From Strigamia acuminata (lineage: Eukaryota > Arthropoda > Chilopoda > Geophilomorpha > Linotaeniidae): 64,000 bases of DNA. This document shows, one piece after another, positions 22,562-34,892 of the stretch; within the stretch, counting starts at the first letter, position 1; each line of letters starts with the position of its first letter. The stretch lies in the NCBI GenBank assembly GCA_949358305.1, contig OX442314.1, positions 58,971,369 through 59,035,368 of the forward strand, in the 5' to 3' direction. A program made the position numbers and the translations under genes. The notes beneath the pieces are model-generated. The model saw only the letters and a program-made list of their open reading frames with translations. It did no database searches and was not told where the DNA came from.

Positions 22562-23044
22562 TAACTCACCCTTCCCAAACCGTCAATGACGAATTGAAAC
22601 TATTCCATCATCCAAGGCAACACCCTTACCCCCACGCTTGCGCTTTTCTCCTGGCATCAGTCTTATTATTATAAAAATTATTTATTATTTTATTTAAAAA
22701 CACACACTTTCAATGAAAACAAAAACAAAACCAAAAAGTATATTTAAAAACAAACACTTTCAATTAAAACAAAAACAAAACAAGATCTGCTAACACGGGC
22801 ACAACTGAAAAAAAAGATGTCAAACTTTTAAATATAGAAGAGTCTAACCTTAACAATATAAAAACTACTCAGATAACTATGAAACACCAATACATAAAAG
22901 CATTAAGGATTATAAATCCTAGCCTAATCCAATCTCTATCCATAGGAGGAAGGAGTAAAAAAATCACACCGCAAAACAGCTGTGGAATACGATAAGTGCA
23001 ATACAAGATTTACAAGATACAAGATTTTAGTTTTTATGAAACAT
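22562..23044. other. Short stretch without genes
   Basis: AT-rich sequence with a repeated AAAACAAACACTTTCAATTAAAACAAAAACAAAAC-like block (near 22697 and 22745). It may be the 3' flank or terminal region of the recombinase element, but no terminal repeat was identified. Confidence 0.45.
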
Positions 23045-23461
23045 TTATTTATTCTTAAAACGAATGGAATTGGAAGCAGACGAACTGATTTTAAAGTTCA
23101 TATCCAGTAGTTTGTCGACTACCTCGAAAAATTCCTTCAGATGATTTTCCACGCTTGGAAAACACTGCAGTTTCTTCCACAAGTCGTTTGCGGTGCTGCA
23201 GTTCTTTGTCATTCGGAGCTCGGATTGTTTGATGTTCAGCAAAATGTCGTACTTGGCCGTTCTGACGCTTTTCTCCCAAGTATCGATTTCTTTAACTCGT
23301 TTCGTGTCGCCCTGGATGGTCTCCGGTCGTTTCATCGTTCTTTCCGCATGTGCGAGGAGGTCGCGATGACCCAATATGGCCTCCATGCGGATTTTCCAAA
23401 CGTCTAAATTCTCTTTTCCCAGCGCCTCGATTCTCTCCGAACTTTCTTTTGCTGTTGTCAT
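23045..23461 (-). pseudogene. Copia Gag fragment
   Basis: A 138-residue minus-strand ORF resembles the N-terminal Gag (UBN2-like) domain of Copia elements: ENLDVWKIRMEAILGHRDLL near residue 18, then TWEKSVRTAKYDILLNI, TANDLWKKLQ and EFFEVVDKLLDMNFKI. A piece normally found between the last two motifs is missing, and no protease, integrase or reverse transcriptase follows. It directly abuts the truncated end of the old BEL element at about 23490, which suggests a rearrangement or an insertion that removed the BEL 3' end. Confidence 0.65.
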
Positions 23462-23495
23462 ATTTTGAGATTCTTATTTGAAATCGATTCGTGCG

Positions 23496-26400
23496 TCAAA
23501 AAGCTTTTGACTTCTCGTTTCGTTCTGCAATATCTCGATTCGTACGTGTATTGGTTGCAAATCTCAGCATCCAAGCTGTGACGCGTCGTAAGCGACTGAA
23601 CGAACTAAATTTAGAAAAAATAAAGTCTGCATTAATGATTTGGAGGGATTCGACGTGAGTTTCGATGTCGTCCTCGTCTGATTCGTCTGCTATCTCCACT
23701 TGAGAACTCGGCCAATCGTCACGAGAACCTCGCATCCAGTCAGGTCCGTTCCACCACAGCTGGTCGGTCATTAATTCGTCGACCGTCAAACCGCGTGTTA
23801 AGCGGTCAGCAGGATTGTCTGTGCCCGGTACATGTCTCCAATTGTCGGTTTTTGACTTTTCGCGGATCTCCAGCACTCTGTTCTGTATGAATGTCGGTGG
23901 TCTTTTAGCCGTGTTACGGATCCAATGTATGCAGATTTGTGAGTCAGTCCAGTAGTGTATTTCACGGCAACTCGTCACCTCTTTTTTATTTGGTCGGCCA
24001 TGCAGACTGCTACCAAGGCCTCCATCAGTTCCAATTTTGGCAACGTTAATGCTTTGACTGGTGCCACCCTACATTTAGAAAAAATAAAGAACGAATTGAT
24101 TAAGTCTTCCGTGGTGTCTTGAATGTAGGCGCAGCATCGTACGCCTTGGGGCTTGCATCGGGAAAAATATGGATCTCGCAGTTCATTTCATTCTTCACTC
24201 CCAGCCATCTTGGAATTTGGAATTTGCTCAGTTTTGGAATTTGTTCTGCCCATTTAAGCCAGTTGAGTTTAAGAGTTTCATCCAATGTGTCATCCCATTC
24301 CAGTTTTCTCAACCAAAGTGACTGGAAGAAAATTCTTGCTGTGACGGTGAATGGTGAGACGAATCCAAGTGGGTCGAATATCTGGGCGGTGACTTGGACT
24401 ACTTCCCTTTTCGTCACTGTTTTGCTGTTCACGCTCGATACGTTTTCAATTTGCAAACTCAGTTTGTCCAAGGTCGGGTCCCATTTCAGTCCCAGTACTT
24501 TAGATTCTGCATTCGACGTCACTTTTGAATCCGAAGGATCTTCTTTTCTGAATATCTCGCGCAGTTCAGGGAAATTCGTTTGCCATTTTACTAGTTGCAT
24601 GCCGGCTGATGAGAGCATTTCGCGAGCTTGTTCGAATGTCTTCACTGCTTGGTCAATGTCGTCCACCGACGTGATCAGGTCGTCGACGTACAAAAATCGA
24701 CTGAGCAACTCGTATGTGGCGGGATATTTGTCCTTGTAGATCTTGATGTGGCGTTTGATGGTCGCATTTAACAGGAAGGGGCTGGGCGCAGCGCCGAAGA
24801 GAACACGTGTTTGGCGTAGTATTCAAATTTTGGCTCGTCCCGTTCCGTCTCAGTCTGCGCAGATACATAGAAAACGCGTCACGTCTCGATCCTTGACTTC
24901 AATCTCGATCGTGTGGAATGCCTTGCGAATATCCGACGTCTCAGCGATTTTTCGCAGTCTGAATTTCATCAATACAACAATTAAAGATGGGAGAAAATTT
25001 ATATCTTTAGACAGGCAATCGTTTAGTGATAGCTGTCCTTTTCGATGGGCTGACGCGTCAAACACAATCCTCAGCTTTGTTGTGACTCGCTCTTCTTTTA
25101 TTATTGGCCTGTGTGGCATGTAATAAATTGGATTGGACGTGTCTCCGGTCACTTCTTCAACGATGCCTTGTTCCAGTTGTTCCTCGATGACTTTCTTATA
25201 TTCTAGGTATAAGTTGGGCTGTCGTCGGAATTTTCTGAGCAGGTTCAAGAAGCGTTGTTCGGCGATTGCAAAGTTGTCTTCGAGCTCGTTGCTGTCGACG
25301 ATCCACGGCAACGCCACCGAGTAATTCTTTCCTGTCCATCGTATCGACTCGTCAGATTTAAGCAGAACTTCAGCTTCGTCTGTGTCGGCCAATGACTCGT
25401 GTTGGATTCCGATGGCCTCCAATTCCCACAGCTTCTTCATAATGTCATCTGTGGATCGCACAAGAGTTATTCGATTTGTTCTTACTGTTGACGCCAGGAT
25501 GTGGATGCCATTGGTTGTTTGTCCATGCAGTGTCCACCCAAAATTCGTGTTGACGGCTATTAAGTTGTCCTCGATGAATTCGGTCCTTTTCGTCGTGATT
25601 TTCCAGTAGTTGTCGACTCCGATTAGCAAATCCACTTTGTCAGAATGTAGAGCGACCTGTTTGCAGGTTACTTGGACTCCTTTCTCCTCTAATTTCTTGT
25701 TTAGGTATTCATTCGGGACTTCGCAGGGTGTTGACGTCACGTGTGAGATCTCTACGGCTTCGATTGTAATGCGAGGCGTCTCGGCGTGCATTGGAGTGAG
25801 TGTCAATTCCACCTTGTTGTGGACTCCAGTCGTCGGCTCGCGACCAAACACGGATAAAGTCATTTGCTCGGTTCCTATAATTTTTAGATTTAATTTTCTC
25901 GATAGGTCAGTTCTTATAAATGTCCGTTGTGCTCCGCCATCGACATAGCACACGGCTGGTTTCGTTATTTTTTTACAAATCACATTCACCATCATCACCA
26001 TTAAAAACTCGTATTTTCGATTGTTTCTACTCACGACGGCAGAAGAGTGTGTTTTTGACGCAGTGTTGTCGATTGGGTTGACTCGTGGTTGATCGCAGAT
26101 TTGGGTGTGATGTAGCCTGTTGCATCGGAAGCATTTCATGGTGGTACGGCAGTCTTCAGTTTTATGGGGTGTTCTGCCTAAACATCTCATGCAGGTTCCT
26201 TGAGATTGAATTTTCTTTCTTCGCTCTTCCACCGTGAGTGGGCACATTTTTCGGCTGTGTTCATTAGAAGAGCAAAATTGACATTTATTCATTACCACTG
26301 AGAGCGAGTTGACGGAGCTCTCCTTGGCTCCTCCTCTTCGTCGATGTGACTTTCCCTTCGAATCCCCACTTCCTTTGGCCCGGTCAGTTGGCGCGGGTGT

Positions 26401-27105
26401 TTTGATCGTTTTTTGTTGGTTTATCATCATTTCGTATCGATTCTCTTTTAACAAAAATTCTCGTACCCACGACATTAATCTGATAACCGATCGTTCGCCC
26501 TCGCAGTCGTCGTCGTATTTTCGCATCACGGTCCTCGGAATGGCTGCGGCCAAGACGGGAAACAGCATGCGTTGAATTTCTACGAGCGGGACCTCGATAT
26601 TCGACAGGTTTTCCACGTTTATTTCCACGTGTCGGTGCAGTTTTTGTAGTCAACAATGTCTCGTTCACTACTAATGATTGGCAAATTTAATAAGTTAGAC
26701 AAAAACCTGTTCTCTAATACTGCTTTATCACAGTATTTTTTCATCAGTCGGTTCACAGCTACAGCGTAGTTAGCAGCATTTATTTCGAGTGTTCGAATTT
26801 CCTCCATCGCGTCGCCGAGCAGGTGGGCACGTAAGTGCAGCAGTTTTTGTTCTTCGTCGAGCGTCGCGTCGTCCGCAACCTGCATGCAAAAGGTCTTCCA
26901 GAAACCCCCCCAGTCCTCGGGTCGTTTCCCATCGAACCTGGGAATCTCTAGTGGTTTTCTCCTTACGTTTTGGTGTATTATGGGCGGTGGAGTTGCTCGA
27001 GCGGTGGCGGTCATGGCGGCGGTCACGGCGGCGACGAGCGCGTCGTGGTCAATCGGCGTGGGTGCGGGTAGCGGAGCGTCGACTACAGGTGGGACAGGTG
27101 GGTAA
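23496..27105 (-). pseudogene. Old BEL Gag-Pol, broken and 3'-truncated
   Basis: In order on the minus strand: Gag with RKPLEIPRFDGKRPEDWGGF (about 26950); a frameshift at about 26635 between DIVDYK and a [13 protein letters not shown] frame; three CCHC-type fingers (CQFCSSNEHSRKMC, CMRCLGRTPHKTEDC, CFRCNRLHHTQIC at about 26080-26290); a protease motif [10 protein letters not shown] (about 25940); and reverse transcriptase (RLRKIAETSDIRKAF, about 24950) that breaks near 24850. A YVDDLITS motif (about 24690) resumes in another frame, followed by RNase H (IFPDASPKAYDAA, then WTDSQICIHWI in a further frame, about 23950). The sequence ends in the spacer before integrase. At least four frame breaks. 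It aligns along its whole length with the intact inner BEL protein, which identifies each part. Confidence 0.85.
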
Positions 27106-27646
27106 TGTTAAATTTGCATAAGTTTAAATCAATACAAATCTACCAAACAAATTTCCAAAGTCCTGGATACAAGTGGATGAATAAAGTTGAGATGGTGGTG
27201 AAATTCAAAGATGGCGTTGGAGCAAAGTAAAAGCACAACCACACGTTTTAGAGGTAAAAGGTACACTAAAAGTTTATTCTATTTTCAACACAATGGGAAA
27301 AGGGGTAGAGGAATGTGGATGACGCGTTCAGAGCGCCAATGAGACGGCGCTCAAGAGGTAGGAAAAACCCACACCAATTAAGGGATTAACAGGGCAAGGT
27401 ACTACAAATGAGGAACAGGTCAAACACTCAAATAAGAAATACAAATATATTGAAGCAGTAAAATAAGAAATATTACAACAATATTAAACTATTCAATCTA
27501 ATAAAATGGTAAATGAAACACAAATAACAACTAAAACCACAAGTCAAATCAACACATTGAAATATAAAAGATAACAACAATTCAAAAATGAGAATAGCAA
27601 TTCAAATAATAGTTTATATCACGCGTAAAATCACTCGATTTTCACA
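27106..27646 (-). repeat. Young BEL 3' LTR
   Basis: 541 bp, matching 32977-33517. On the coding strand it starts TGTGAAAATCGAG and ends TTTAACA. Its first five bases (TGTGA) supply the last bases of the polyprotein ORF and its TGA stop, so the ORF ends inside the LTR. No clear purine-rich tract lies just upstream; the adjacent coding-strand sequence is pyrimidine-rich. Confidence 0.95.
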
Positions 27647-30600
27647 CTGCCGGCGGGGAGGGGATGTCTGACCCCACTTCCAAACGCACGAGACGTTGAA
27701 CTGGTCGACGTAATTTTCCCCCATCCGCGAGCACGAGTTCACATGACCTAACTTTGTCATCGCGACCTCGTCTGACTTCGACCACTCTCCCCATCTTCCA
27801 TTTCAAACGGGGTTTAAATTGCTCCTCAATTATCACAACGTCGTCAATTTGCAGCTCACGTTTGTCTGATTTTCCCGTTTGCACCTTCAGGTCCTTTAAA
27901 TATTCACGGGACCAGCGTGACCAAAATGTTGACAACATGCGTTGTTGATATTGCCACTGTCGAACGAATTCCTTTTGAGTCGGTTCGAGTATTTCAGTCG
28001 ACCCTGAATCCGGCAAGTGCGTTTGCATGATTCCCGTCAAGAAATGTGCTGGAGTAAGTGGTTCGGCTTCGCTTGGCTTCTCGTACACGTATGTGATGGG
28101 CCTACGGTTGATGACCGCTTCCGTCTGTGCCAAGAAAGTTCCAAATTGATAAAAGTTGAGGTGTGCAGATCCGATTACTTTTTTCAAGCAACGTTTAACT
28201 GTCTGTACCATCCTCTCCCAAAACCCTCCCCACCATGGTGCATTTTCCACGATGAACTTCCACTCTATTCCCTTTTGAGCCAGATAATTTTGGAACGCCT
28301 CGTCTTTGGTGGAGCGTAAAAGAGATGAAAGTTCTAAATGAGCGCGGTGAAAGGTGGACCCGTTGTCGCTGTACATCGTCTTTGGGAGGCCTCTACGACT
28401 GATGAATCGTTCAAAAGCTCCCAAAAAGTCTGTTGTTGACAATGAGGGAACCAGTTCCAAATGGACCGCTCGAATGGTTGCACACGTGAAAAGGGCTATG
28501 TAAGCTTTGGTTGTTCGTCCCTTTATTATTATCGGTCCAGCAAAATCGACCCCAGTAACCGCGAATGGTTGGCACTTAGTCGTCCTGTCTGCTGGGAGGG
28601 GGCCTGGCACTTCTCGCATCAACCGTCCTTGAATCTTTTTGCAGACGACGCATTTGTCCAAAATCGATTTTAAGGTCCTCCTTGCGGATGGTGTCCAGTA
28701 TAATTCTCGAAATTTAGACAGTGTGGCTGTCAATCCGCAATGAAGGACCTGTAAATGAGAGTGTTGCAAAATTAATTTCGTGAGTTTATGGTTTGGAGGT
28801 AAAATCAAAGGTTGCACAGCGGTGTACAAATCTCGCGATTTTTGCAGTCGAGTTTGCAGTTCGATCAACCCCATCTCGTTCAGCTGTGTATTCACGTCTC
28901 GCAATTTTGAATCCCTCTGAATTTGTCTGCCATCTCTCAATTGATTTATTTCCTGGCCATAAGCGTCCGACTGCGCGATTCGAATCAAGCTGAATTTCGC
29001 CCGTTTTATCTCAGCTGCAGTTAATGGACCTCGACCGCGTTGGCTGGCATCTGTCTGTCGCTTTCCAGCATTGTCAGCAAATCTGTAAACCCATGCCAGT
29101 GTTCGGATTGCTTTTGAAAACGATCCAAACCTGGCAAACGGGAAAATATTAGTTACTGCTGTTTGCACGGCTTCGACGTGCGTTTCAGTCGTTTCGTCAT
29201 CCTCTTCGACCGGCTCTGTTGGCAGGTTTGGCCAATCTCGACGACTTCCACGTAGCCAGTCCGGTCCCTGCCACCAAAGTTGCTCGGTTATCAATGCTTC
29301 TGCGTCCATTCCTCTTGTCAGGCGGTCAGCAGGATTTTCCACGCCTGGCACGTGTCTCCACTCTTCAATTTTTGACTTCTCCCTTATCTCCAAAACTCGA
29401 TTGTGGACGAAGGTTGGTGGTCGTTTGGATGTGTTCTTGATCCAATGGAGACATATCTGAGAGTCCGTCCAAAAAAATATTTCACCTGGCGTCATCAACT
29501 CCTTGATTTGGTCGGAGAGACGTACAGCAACCAGTGCTCCCATGAGCTCGAGTCTTGGCAGTGTAAGTGGTTTAACAGGAGCTACACGACACTTTGACAA
29601 AATGAAATTAGTCTCAATCAAATCACCATTAGAGTTCTGGATGTATGCCACCGCCCCATATGCCTTCGGACTCGCGTCGCAGAATATGTGTACTTCACAT
29701 TGGTCAAATTCGTCCTGTCCCAACCATCGTGGGATTTGAATTTTTCTTAGAGTGGGAATTTGGTCGGTCCACTTCTTCCAATCAGCGCGCAACTCGTTGT
29801 CTAATTCGTCATCCCATGGCAAATTCCTCAGCCATAGGGACTGGAAAAACATGCGTGCTGTCACGGTGAATGGTGTAGCAAATCCTAAGGGGTCAAAAAT
29901 TTGAGCAGTTATTTTGATTACTTCTCTTTTGGTCGTTTTCTTGCTAGGTGGGCAAGTTTCTACGACCGCTAGTCCTAATTCGTCCAAATTCGGGTTCCAT
30001 CTAATTCCCAGCACCTTTGTGTCTTCATTAGACGTCAGTGTCGCGTCAGATGGGCATTCCTCTCGAAATTCAGTTCTCAGTTCGGGCGAATTGGTTTGCC
30101 ACTTAGCGAGTTCCATACCGGCTGCTGCAAAAATCAAGTTGGACTGGCGAAATGTCATTAGCGCTTGAGCGACGGTCTTGAGCGACGAGATGAAATCGTC
30201 CACGTACAGACACCGTAACAACAACTTTACTGTTTCTGGGTATTTTTTTTCGTATTTGCGCAGGTGATGTCGGATTGTTGCGCTCAGTAAGAATGGACTC
30301 GGTGTAGCTCCAAATAACACTCGAGTCTGGCGCAGCACTTTCAATAATGCTTTTCCTATGCCGTCCCAGCACTCATCGACCCAGAAAAATCTTGTTGCGT
30401 CGCGGTCCTTTAAAGCAATTTCGATCATGTGGAATGCTTTTTTAATGTCACCTATCATGGCCACTCTCCCAAGACGAAATCCTAACAATATAAATATTAG
30501 TGACGGTAGAAAGTTTATACCTTTTGATAGGCAATCGTTCAAGGAGAGATAGCCCTTTCGGTGTGATGAAGCATCAAATACGACTCGCAATTTCGTGGTG

Positions 30601-32921
30601 ACGCGTTCCTCTTTGATCACCGGACTGTGTGGCATGTAGTATACTGGTCCAGTTGAAGTTTGGTTTGGTATCTCTTCAACAATTCCCATTTTTAACTGTT
30701 CATCAATGACTTTCTTGTATTCCAAGTAGAGGTTTGGCTGCTTTCGAAAACGACGAATCAGCGACATGATGCGTTGTTCAGCTCCTCTGTAGTTGTCATC
30801 CAACTGGTTGGTGTCCACTATCCACGGCAGTTCCACGGAATATTTCGAACCCGTCCATTTGATGGTTTTCTCGAATTTTTGTAACGTTTCTGCGTCGTCG
30901 TCGGTTTCGACCGACTCGTGGCGCACTCCAATCGATTCCAGTTCCCACATCCGGCGTAAAAGATCATCTGTCGATGGGGTAAGCGTAATTTTGTTAATTC
31001 TTACCGGCGCAGCGATGACTCTTGTCCCATTCGTGGTCTGTCCGTGTAGTGTCCAACCAAATTTAGTCTTTACTGCAATTAAATTTTCCTCCAAAAATTC
31101 CGTTTGACCTGTCATTACACGCCAGTAATGATCCACTCCAATCAGCAAATCCACTTCTTTTGAATGCAACGCGACTTGTTTGCAGGCCACCTCGATTTTC
31201 CTTCGTTGTAACTCTGCCCTAAGTTGTCCATTTGGTTGCTCTCCGGGCGTGGATGTGACGTGGGCAGTCTCAATGGCCTCGATCGTGACAGCGGGTGACT
31301 TCGAATTGGCGGGGCTGAGAATCAATTCGACTCTGTTGCGTATTTCCGACCTCGGCTCTTGTCCAAACACGGCCAAATTGATGGTTTCTGTTCCTAGAAT
31401 TTTTAAGTTCAGTTTTTTCACCAATTCAGACCGTATGAAGGTGCGCTGGGCTCCTCCATCGATGTAGCACACTCCCAACGTTGACAGCTTTGGTCCCGCC
31501 ATCTTCACCATCTGGACCATCAAAAATTCGGACTTGGGTGGACAGGTGGTGACTACTGAGTTCGAATGGGTGACTCCCTCGACGACCTCCGTAGATTTTG
31601 GCGTGTCGCACACGTGTGTGTGGTGCGCTCCCTCGCAGCTGTAGCATTTCATGCGAGTCCTGCACTCCTCAGTTTTGTGGGGTGCTTTTCCCAAGCATCG
31701 CAAGCAAATTCCCTTTTTTTGCAGTCTTTTACGTCTTTCTTCCATCGAGAGTGGACATCGTTTTCGGTTGTGTTCTGCGGAATCACAAAATTGGCATTTT
31801 ATTATTATTAAAGACAGTTGTGACGCTGATCCAGATCGAGGCTCCTTTTCTTTTCGTTTGAATTTTCCCTTATTGTTGTGGGCGTTATCCGTGGATGACG
31901 ATTTGTTTGTTGTCGCATCAGGTTTAGTTTGACTTTTCATCATGTCGTATTTGGCGTGTTTAGCGATGTAGCTGCTCAGCCAATCCATTAGCCTCGTTAC
32001 CGATCTCTCTCCGTCGCAGTCTTTGTCGTACTCCATAATCACGTTGCGTGGTATGGCGGACGACAGCACGGGGAAAATGGTACGCTGAATTTCTGCCAGT
32101 GGTACCTCGATGTTCGCCAAATTCTCGATGTTGATCTCTACGTGTCTGTGCAACTTCTGGAGCCCCATCCTATCTCGATCGCTGTTGACTAAAGGTAGGT
32201 TAATTAAATTTGACAAATATTTGTTTTCAAGCACGATCTTGTCGCCATATTTTTTTTGTAGGCGTGTGACCGCGATATTATAATTTCCAGCTGTAATCTC
32301 CAACGCTTTGATGTCATCTAACGCGTCTCCTACCAAATATGTCCTCAAATGTAACAGTTTATGTGTCGCATCCAGTTGCTCGTCGTCGCCAACCTGAATG
32401 GAAAATGTTTTCCAAAATCCTCCCCACTCCTCAGGTTTGCGCCCGTCAAATTTGGGAATCTCCAGCGGTTTGCGTTTGATGAATGGCTGGCCGTTTGTTG
32501 GGGTCACTCGTGGCGTCGCCGCCGACACTGCTGCGGTAATGGCCGCCGCTAGTGCGTCGATGTTCGTCGCCGGTTGCGCGTCCGCGTCCGCTTGTAAATT
32601 CTGGGGCGGAACGGGTGGAAAATACGCTTGAATGTACCTTGTTAATTCCGCTCTTGCTGCTGCCAAACGGTCCTCCAACGCGTCGAGTGCCTGCACCGTG
32701 GTGTCGATTTCCTGGTCAGATTTGGCTTGATCCAAGGTGGCGTCGAACGTTGTTTGAGCTCGTTTGTGTTTCTGCTCGAGCTGCTGCATCCACAGTTCAA
32801 TCGTGGCTTGCGGTATCGCTGCTCGTCCGGTCAGCGCGGTGGTTATCGTGGTTAAGAGCGTCTCGGTGACCAATATGGCCGCTCTGAACGCCCTGTTCTT
32901 CAACTCAAAAACTCTCACCAT
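27642..32921 (-). CDS. BEL/Pao Gag-Pol polyprotein (intact)
   Basis: A 1759-residue polyprotein. In order: Gag with a helical N-terminus and [20 protein letters not shown] (151-170); three CCHC-like fingers (376-389, 407-420, 426-438); an A17-type aspartic protease whose active-site triplet reads D488-G-G ([11 protein letters not shown]) instead of the usual D-S/T-G; a reverse transcriptase with GDIKKAF (D825) and YVDD at 906-909; RNase H with [10 protein letters not shown] (D1082), E1125 and D1153; an integrase with H1388, H1394, C1424, C1427 and catalytic D1459, D1519, E1569; and a C-terminal DUF5641-type domain ending [13 protein letters not shown]. This Gag, PR, RT, RH, IN order is diagnostic of BEL/Pao. 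The start MVRVFELKN is supported by the matching MVRVYEIKR start of the older copy. No env ORF follows. Confidence 0.95.
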   Translation of the reverse strand: MVRVFELKNRAFRAAILVTETLLTTITTALTGRAAIPQATIELWMQQLEQKHKRAQTTFDATLDQAKSDQEIDTTVQALDALEDRLAAARAELTRYIQAYFPPVPPQNLQADADAQPATNIDALAAAITAAVSAATPRVTPTNGQPFIKRKPLEIPKFDGRKPEEWGGFWKTFSIQVGDDEQLDATHKLLHLRTYLVGDALDDIKALEITAGNYNIAVTRLQKKYGDKIVLENKYLSNLINLPLVNSDRDRMGLQKLHRHVEINIENLANIEVPLAEIQRTIFPVLSSAIPRNVIMEYDKDCDGERSVTRLMDWLSSYIAKHAKYDMMKSQTKPDATTNKSSSTDNAHNNKGKFKRKEKEPRSGSASQLSLIIIKCQFCDSAEHNRKRCPLSMEERRKRLQKKGICLRCLGKAPHKTEECRTRMKCYSCEGAHHTHVCDTPKSTEVVEGVTHSNSVVTTCPPKSEFLMVQMVKMAGPKLSTLGVCYIDGGAQRTFIRSELVKKLNLKILGTETINLAVFGQEPRSEIRNRVELILSPANSKSPAVTIEAIETAHVTSTPGEQPNGQLRAELQRRKIEVACKQVALHSKEVDLLIGVDHYWRVMTGQTEFLEENLIAVKTKFGWTLHGQTTNGTRVIAAPVRINKITLTPSTDDLLRRMWELESIGVRHESVETDDDAETLQKFEKTIKWTGSKYSVELPWIVDTNQLDDNYRGAEQRIMSLIRRFRKQPNLYLEYKKVIDEQLKMGIVEEIPNQTSTGPVYYMPHSPVIKEERVTTKLRVVFDASSHRKGYLSLNDCLSKGINFLPSLIFILLGFRLGRVAMIGDIKKAFHMIEIALKDRDATRFFWVDECWDGIGKALLKVLRQTRVLFGATPSPFLLSATIRHHLRKYEKKYPETVKLLLRCLYVDDFISSLKTVAQALMTFRQSNLIFAAAGMELAKWQTNSPELRTEFREECPSDATLTSNEDTKVLGIRWNPNLDELGLAVVETCPPSKKTTKREVIKITAQIFDPLGFATPFTVTARMFFQSLWLRNLPWDDELDNELRADWKKWTDQIPTLRKIQIPRWLGQDEFDQCEVHIFCDASPKAYGAVAYIQNSNGDLIETNFILSKCRVAPVKPLTLPRLELMGALVAVRLSDQIKELMTPGEIFFWTDSQICLHWIKNTSKRPPTFVHNRVLEIREKSKIEEWRHVPGVENPADRLTRGMDAEALITEQLWWQGPDWLRGSRRDWPNLPTEPVEEDDETTETHVEAVQTAVTNIFPFARFGSFSKAIRTLAWVYRFADNAGKRQTDASQRGRGPLTAAEIKRAKFSLIRIAQSDAYGQEINQLRDGRQIQRDSKLRDVNTQLNEMGLIELQTRLQKSRDLYTAVQPLILPPNHKLTKLILQHSHLQVLHCGLTATLSKFRELYWTPSARRTLKSILDKCVVCKKIQGRLMREVPGPLPADRTTKCQPFAVTGVDFAGPIIIKGRTTKAYIALFTCATIRAVHLELVPSLSTTDFLGAFERFISRRGLPKTMYSDNGSTFHRAHLELSSLLRSTKDEAFQNYLAQKGIEWKFIVENAPWWGGFWERMVQTVKRCLKKVIGSAHLNFYQFGTFLAQTEAVINRRPITYVYEKPSEAEPLTPAHFLTGIMQTHLPDSGSTEILEPTQKEFVRQWQYQQRMLSTFWSRWSREYLKDLKVQTGKSDKRELQIDDVVIIEEQFKPRLKWKMGRVVEVRRGRDDKVRSCELVLADGGKLRRPVQRLVRLEVGSDIPSPPAV

Positions 32922-32957
32922 TTTGTAGATTTTGATTAGATGGGAAATTGAAATACT

Positions 32958-32975
32958 TCCCGGGTTTCGGCACCA
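32958..32975 (-). promoter_or_regulatory. Young BEL primer binding site
   Basis: TGGTGCCGAAACCCGGGA on the coding strand, one base inside the 5' LTR. The 18 bases are the same in the old BEL copy and in the deleted element at 11128. The tRNA used was not identified with certainty. Confidence 0.9.
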
Positions 32976-32976
32976 A

Positions 32977-33517
32977 TGTTAAATTTGCATAAGTTTAAAT
33001 CAATACAAATCTACCAAACAAATTTCCAAAGTCCTGGATACAAGTGGATGAATAAAGTTGAGATGGTGGTGAAATTCAAAGATGGCGTTGGAGCAAAGTA
33101 AAAGCACAACCACACGTTTTAGAGGTAAAAGGTACACTAAAAGTTTATTCTATTTTCAACACAATGGGAAAAGGGGTAGAGGAATGTGGATGACGCGTTC
33201 AGAGCGCCAATGAGACGGCGCTCAAGAGGTAGGAAAAACCCACACCAATTAAGGGATTAACAGGGCAAGGTACTACAAATGAGGAACAGGTCAAACACTC
33301 AAATAAGAAATACAAATATATTGAAGCAGTAAAATAAGAAATATTACAACAATATTAAACTATTCAATCTAATAAAATGGTAAATGAAACACAAATAACA
33401 ACTAAAACCACAAGTCAAATCAACACATTGAAATATAAAAGATAACAACAATTCAAAAATGAGAATAGCAATTCAAATAATAGTTTATATCACGCGTAAA
33501 ATCACTCGATTTTCACA
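32977..33517 (-). repeat. Young BEL 5' LTR
   Basis: 541 bp, same as 27106-27646. It contains the promoter for the minus-strand element; the ATG is about 55 bp downstream of its 3' end. Confidence 0.95.
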
Positions 33518-33527
33518 GGTAATTTAT

Positions 33528-33821
33528 TCAAATATACCTTTCTATCGTTGCTCTTGTAGCGGCTGCTCTGTCTTCCGTCGCATCCATATCGCCCATTGTT
33601 TCATCAATCTCGTGTTCCGACTTAGCTTGCTCCAAACTGACTTCAAACGACTTTTGTGCTCTTAACATTTTTTGGTTGAGTTGTTGCGACCAAAGGGCGA
33701 GTTCGTCCTTCGACAATAGGGCTGCGTTGTTGACTCCCGTGGTGATAGTGGTCATCAGGGCGTTGGCAGCAGCAATGGCCGTCGTGAGCGCTCGCCTCTT
33801 TATCTCGTACACGCGTACCAT
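33528..33821 (-). pseudogene. Old BEL Gag N-terminus (detached)
   Basis: A 97-residue ORF with MVRVYEIKRRALTTAIAAAN, similar along its length to the start of the intact inner element. It ends in TGA at about 33530, ten bases before the target duplication. The intact copy has Gln near this point, so the stop predates the insertion. Reading across the removed insertion, the frame continues into YPPVPPVVDAP on the other side, which proves the two halves were once one gene. Confidence 0.9.
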
Positions 33822-33862
33822 ATTTGTGATTCAGCGTGTGATGTGGGGAATTAGTTAGATGT

Positions 33863-33880
33863 TCCCGGGTTTCGGCACCA
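33863..33880 (-). promoter_or_regulatory. Old BEL primer binding site
   Basis: TGGTGCCGAAACCCGGGA on the coding strand, next to the old element's 5' LTR, the same as in the young copy. Confidence 0.85.
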
Positions 33881-33881
33881 A

Positions 33882-34342
33882 ATTTGAAATGCAATAAAGG
33901 TATTGCGGATAATTGATTAGTTCCCTGAATAACAATAGCGACTTCAAATTAAAATGTAGATTTTGAGAAATGAGAAACGTGACTTGTATGTTCAACAACT
34001 TCTTCAAGACTAAGTTTATTCTTTTTAAAACAACGATAATTAAATACAAAAAGTGAAATGACTAAAAAATCCATGCTATAAAGTAAAGCACATGGATAAG
34101 CGATGATGTGCTCCAAAAGGGGAGCACGAGATAATTGATAGCACATTGGCAATTAGGTGAGTTCTAAGAAGAGAGAGATAACGATTCAAGGTGAAGGGTA
34201 ACCACTCCCAAATAAACAAAATACAATTTTAAAGGAATTAAAATAAAACACAATCAAAATTAATAACTTATCAAATTCAAATTATTACAAACAACAATAA
34301 AAAATCAATGATTGAACATGTAAAAGCGTGTTGGTTTTCACA
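33882..34342 (-). repeat. Old BEL 5' LTR
   Basis: About 460 bp, starting TGTGAAAACC on the coding strand at 34342 and ending near 33882 at the primer site. It shares only the extreme TGTGAAAA end with the young element's LTR. No partner LTR was found because the 3' half of the element is lost. The inner boundary is uncertain by a few bases. Confidence 0.7.
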
Positions 34343-34892
34343 ATAATCAATATCATTTCGATCAATTAAAAATTCATGAGTAATTTGGTTGAGATCATGT
34401 ATACTAAAAGAACTTTCTCTATTAACACAATGTGAAATCTTTTCAAAAACTGACATGACTTGCAAATTAACAACATTTGAAAGCAATTGCCAATTGATGT
34501 ATCTCTTAGCTTTAATAATAATATAAAAAAAAATTATCTTTTAATGAAGCGGAAGGAAACAAAAAAATCAAAAACTCAAAATCTTTAACTTGAAATTTTT
34601 TAAAAATTGGCCAGCATGTAGTCAGGAGAGTGTGCTTTTAAACGAAGCAAATGGAGTCATCTAACTCTTGCTATCTGGGTGCTACAGCACCTCTAATCTA
34701 AAAAAATGTCAAAATATGCCCCAAAACACACAAAAATCAAAAACTCAAAATTCATACCTTGGAATTGTGGTGACCGGTCAGTGCAGACTGAATGTGCTTT
34801 ACTGCAAGGTAGCTTATACAATATACCAAGTGGGATAGAAAAAGGGGTTTGGTTCAAAGGAAAGTGCAATATCCGTCCCTTAATACCTGTTC

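Larger units (their letters stand above)
27106..33517 (-). mobile_element. Complete young BEL/Pao retrotransposon
   Basis: A 6412-bp element with two 541-bp LTRs that look identical, and a 5-bp target duplication GGTAA (27101-27105 and 33518-33522). It has a primer site next to the 5' LTR and one intact 1759-residue ORF. It is inserted, in the same orientation, into the gag gene of an older BEL element. Identical LTRs plus an open ORF indicate a very recent, possibly active copy. Confidence 0.97.
23490..34342 (-). mobile_element. Old BEL/Pao element split by a younger BEL
   Basis: The outer element consists of a 5' LTR (33882-34342), primer site, Gag N-terminus (33528-33821), then after the 6.4-kb inner insertion the rest of Gag, protease, reverse transcriptase and RNase H (27105 down to about 23496). 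Integrase and 3' LTR are lost. Frameshifts and stops occur throughout. Its Pol is clearly related to the inner element's Pol but diverged. Confidence 0.9.

Noticed and set aside
26619-32869. Many plus-strand ORFs of 60-110 codons opposite the BEL elements
   Set aside because: Antisense shadows of BEL coding sequence without independent motifs.
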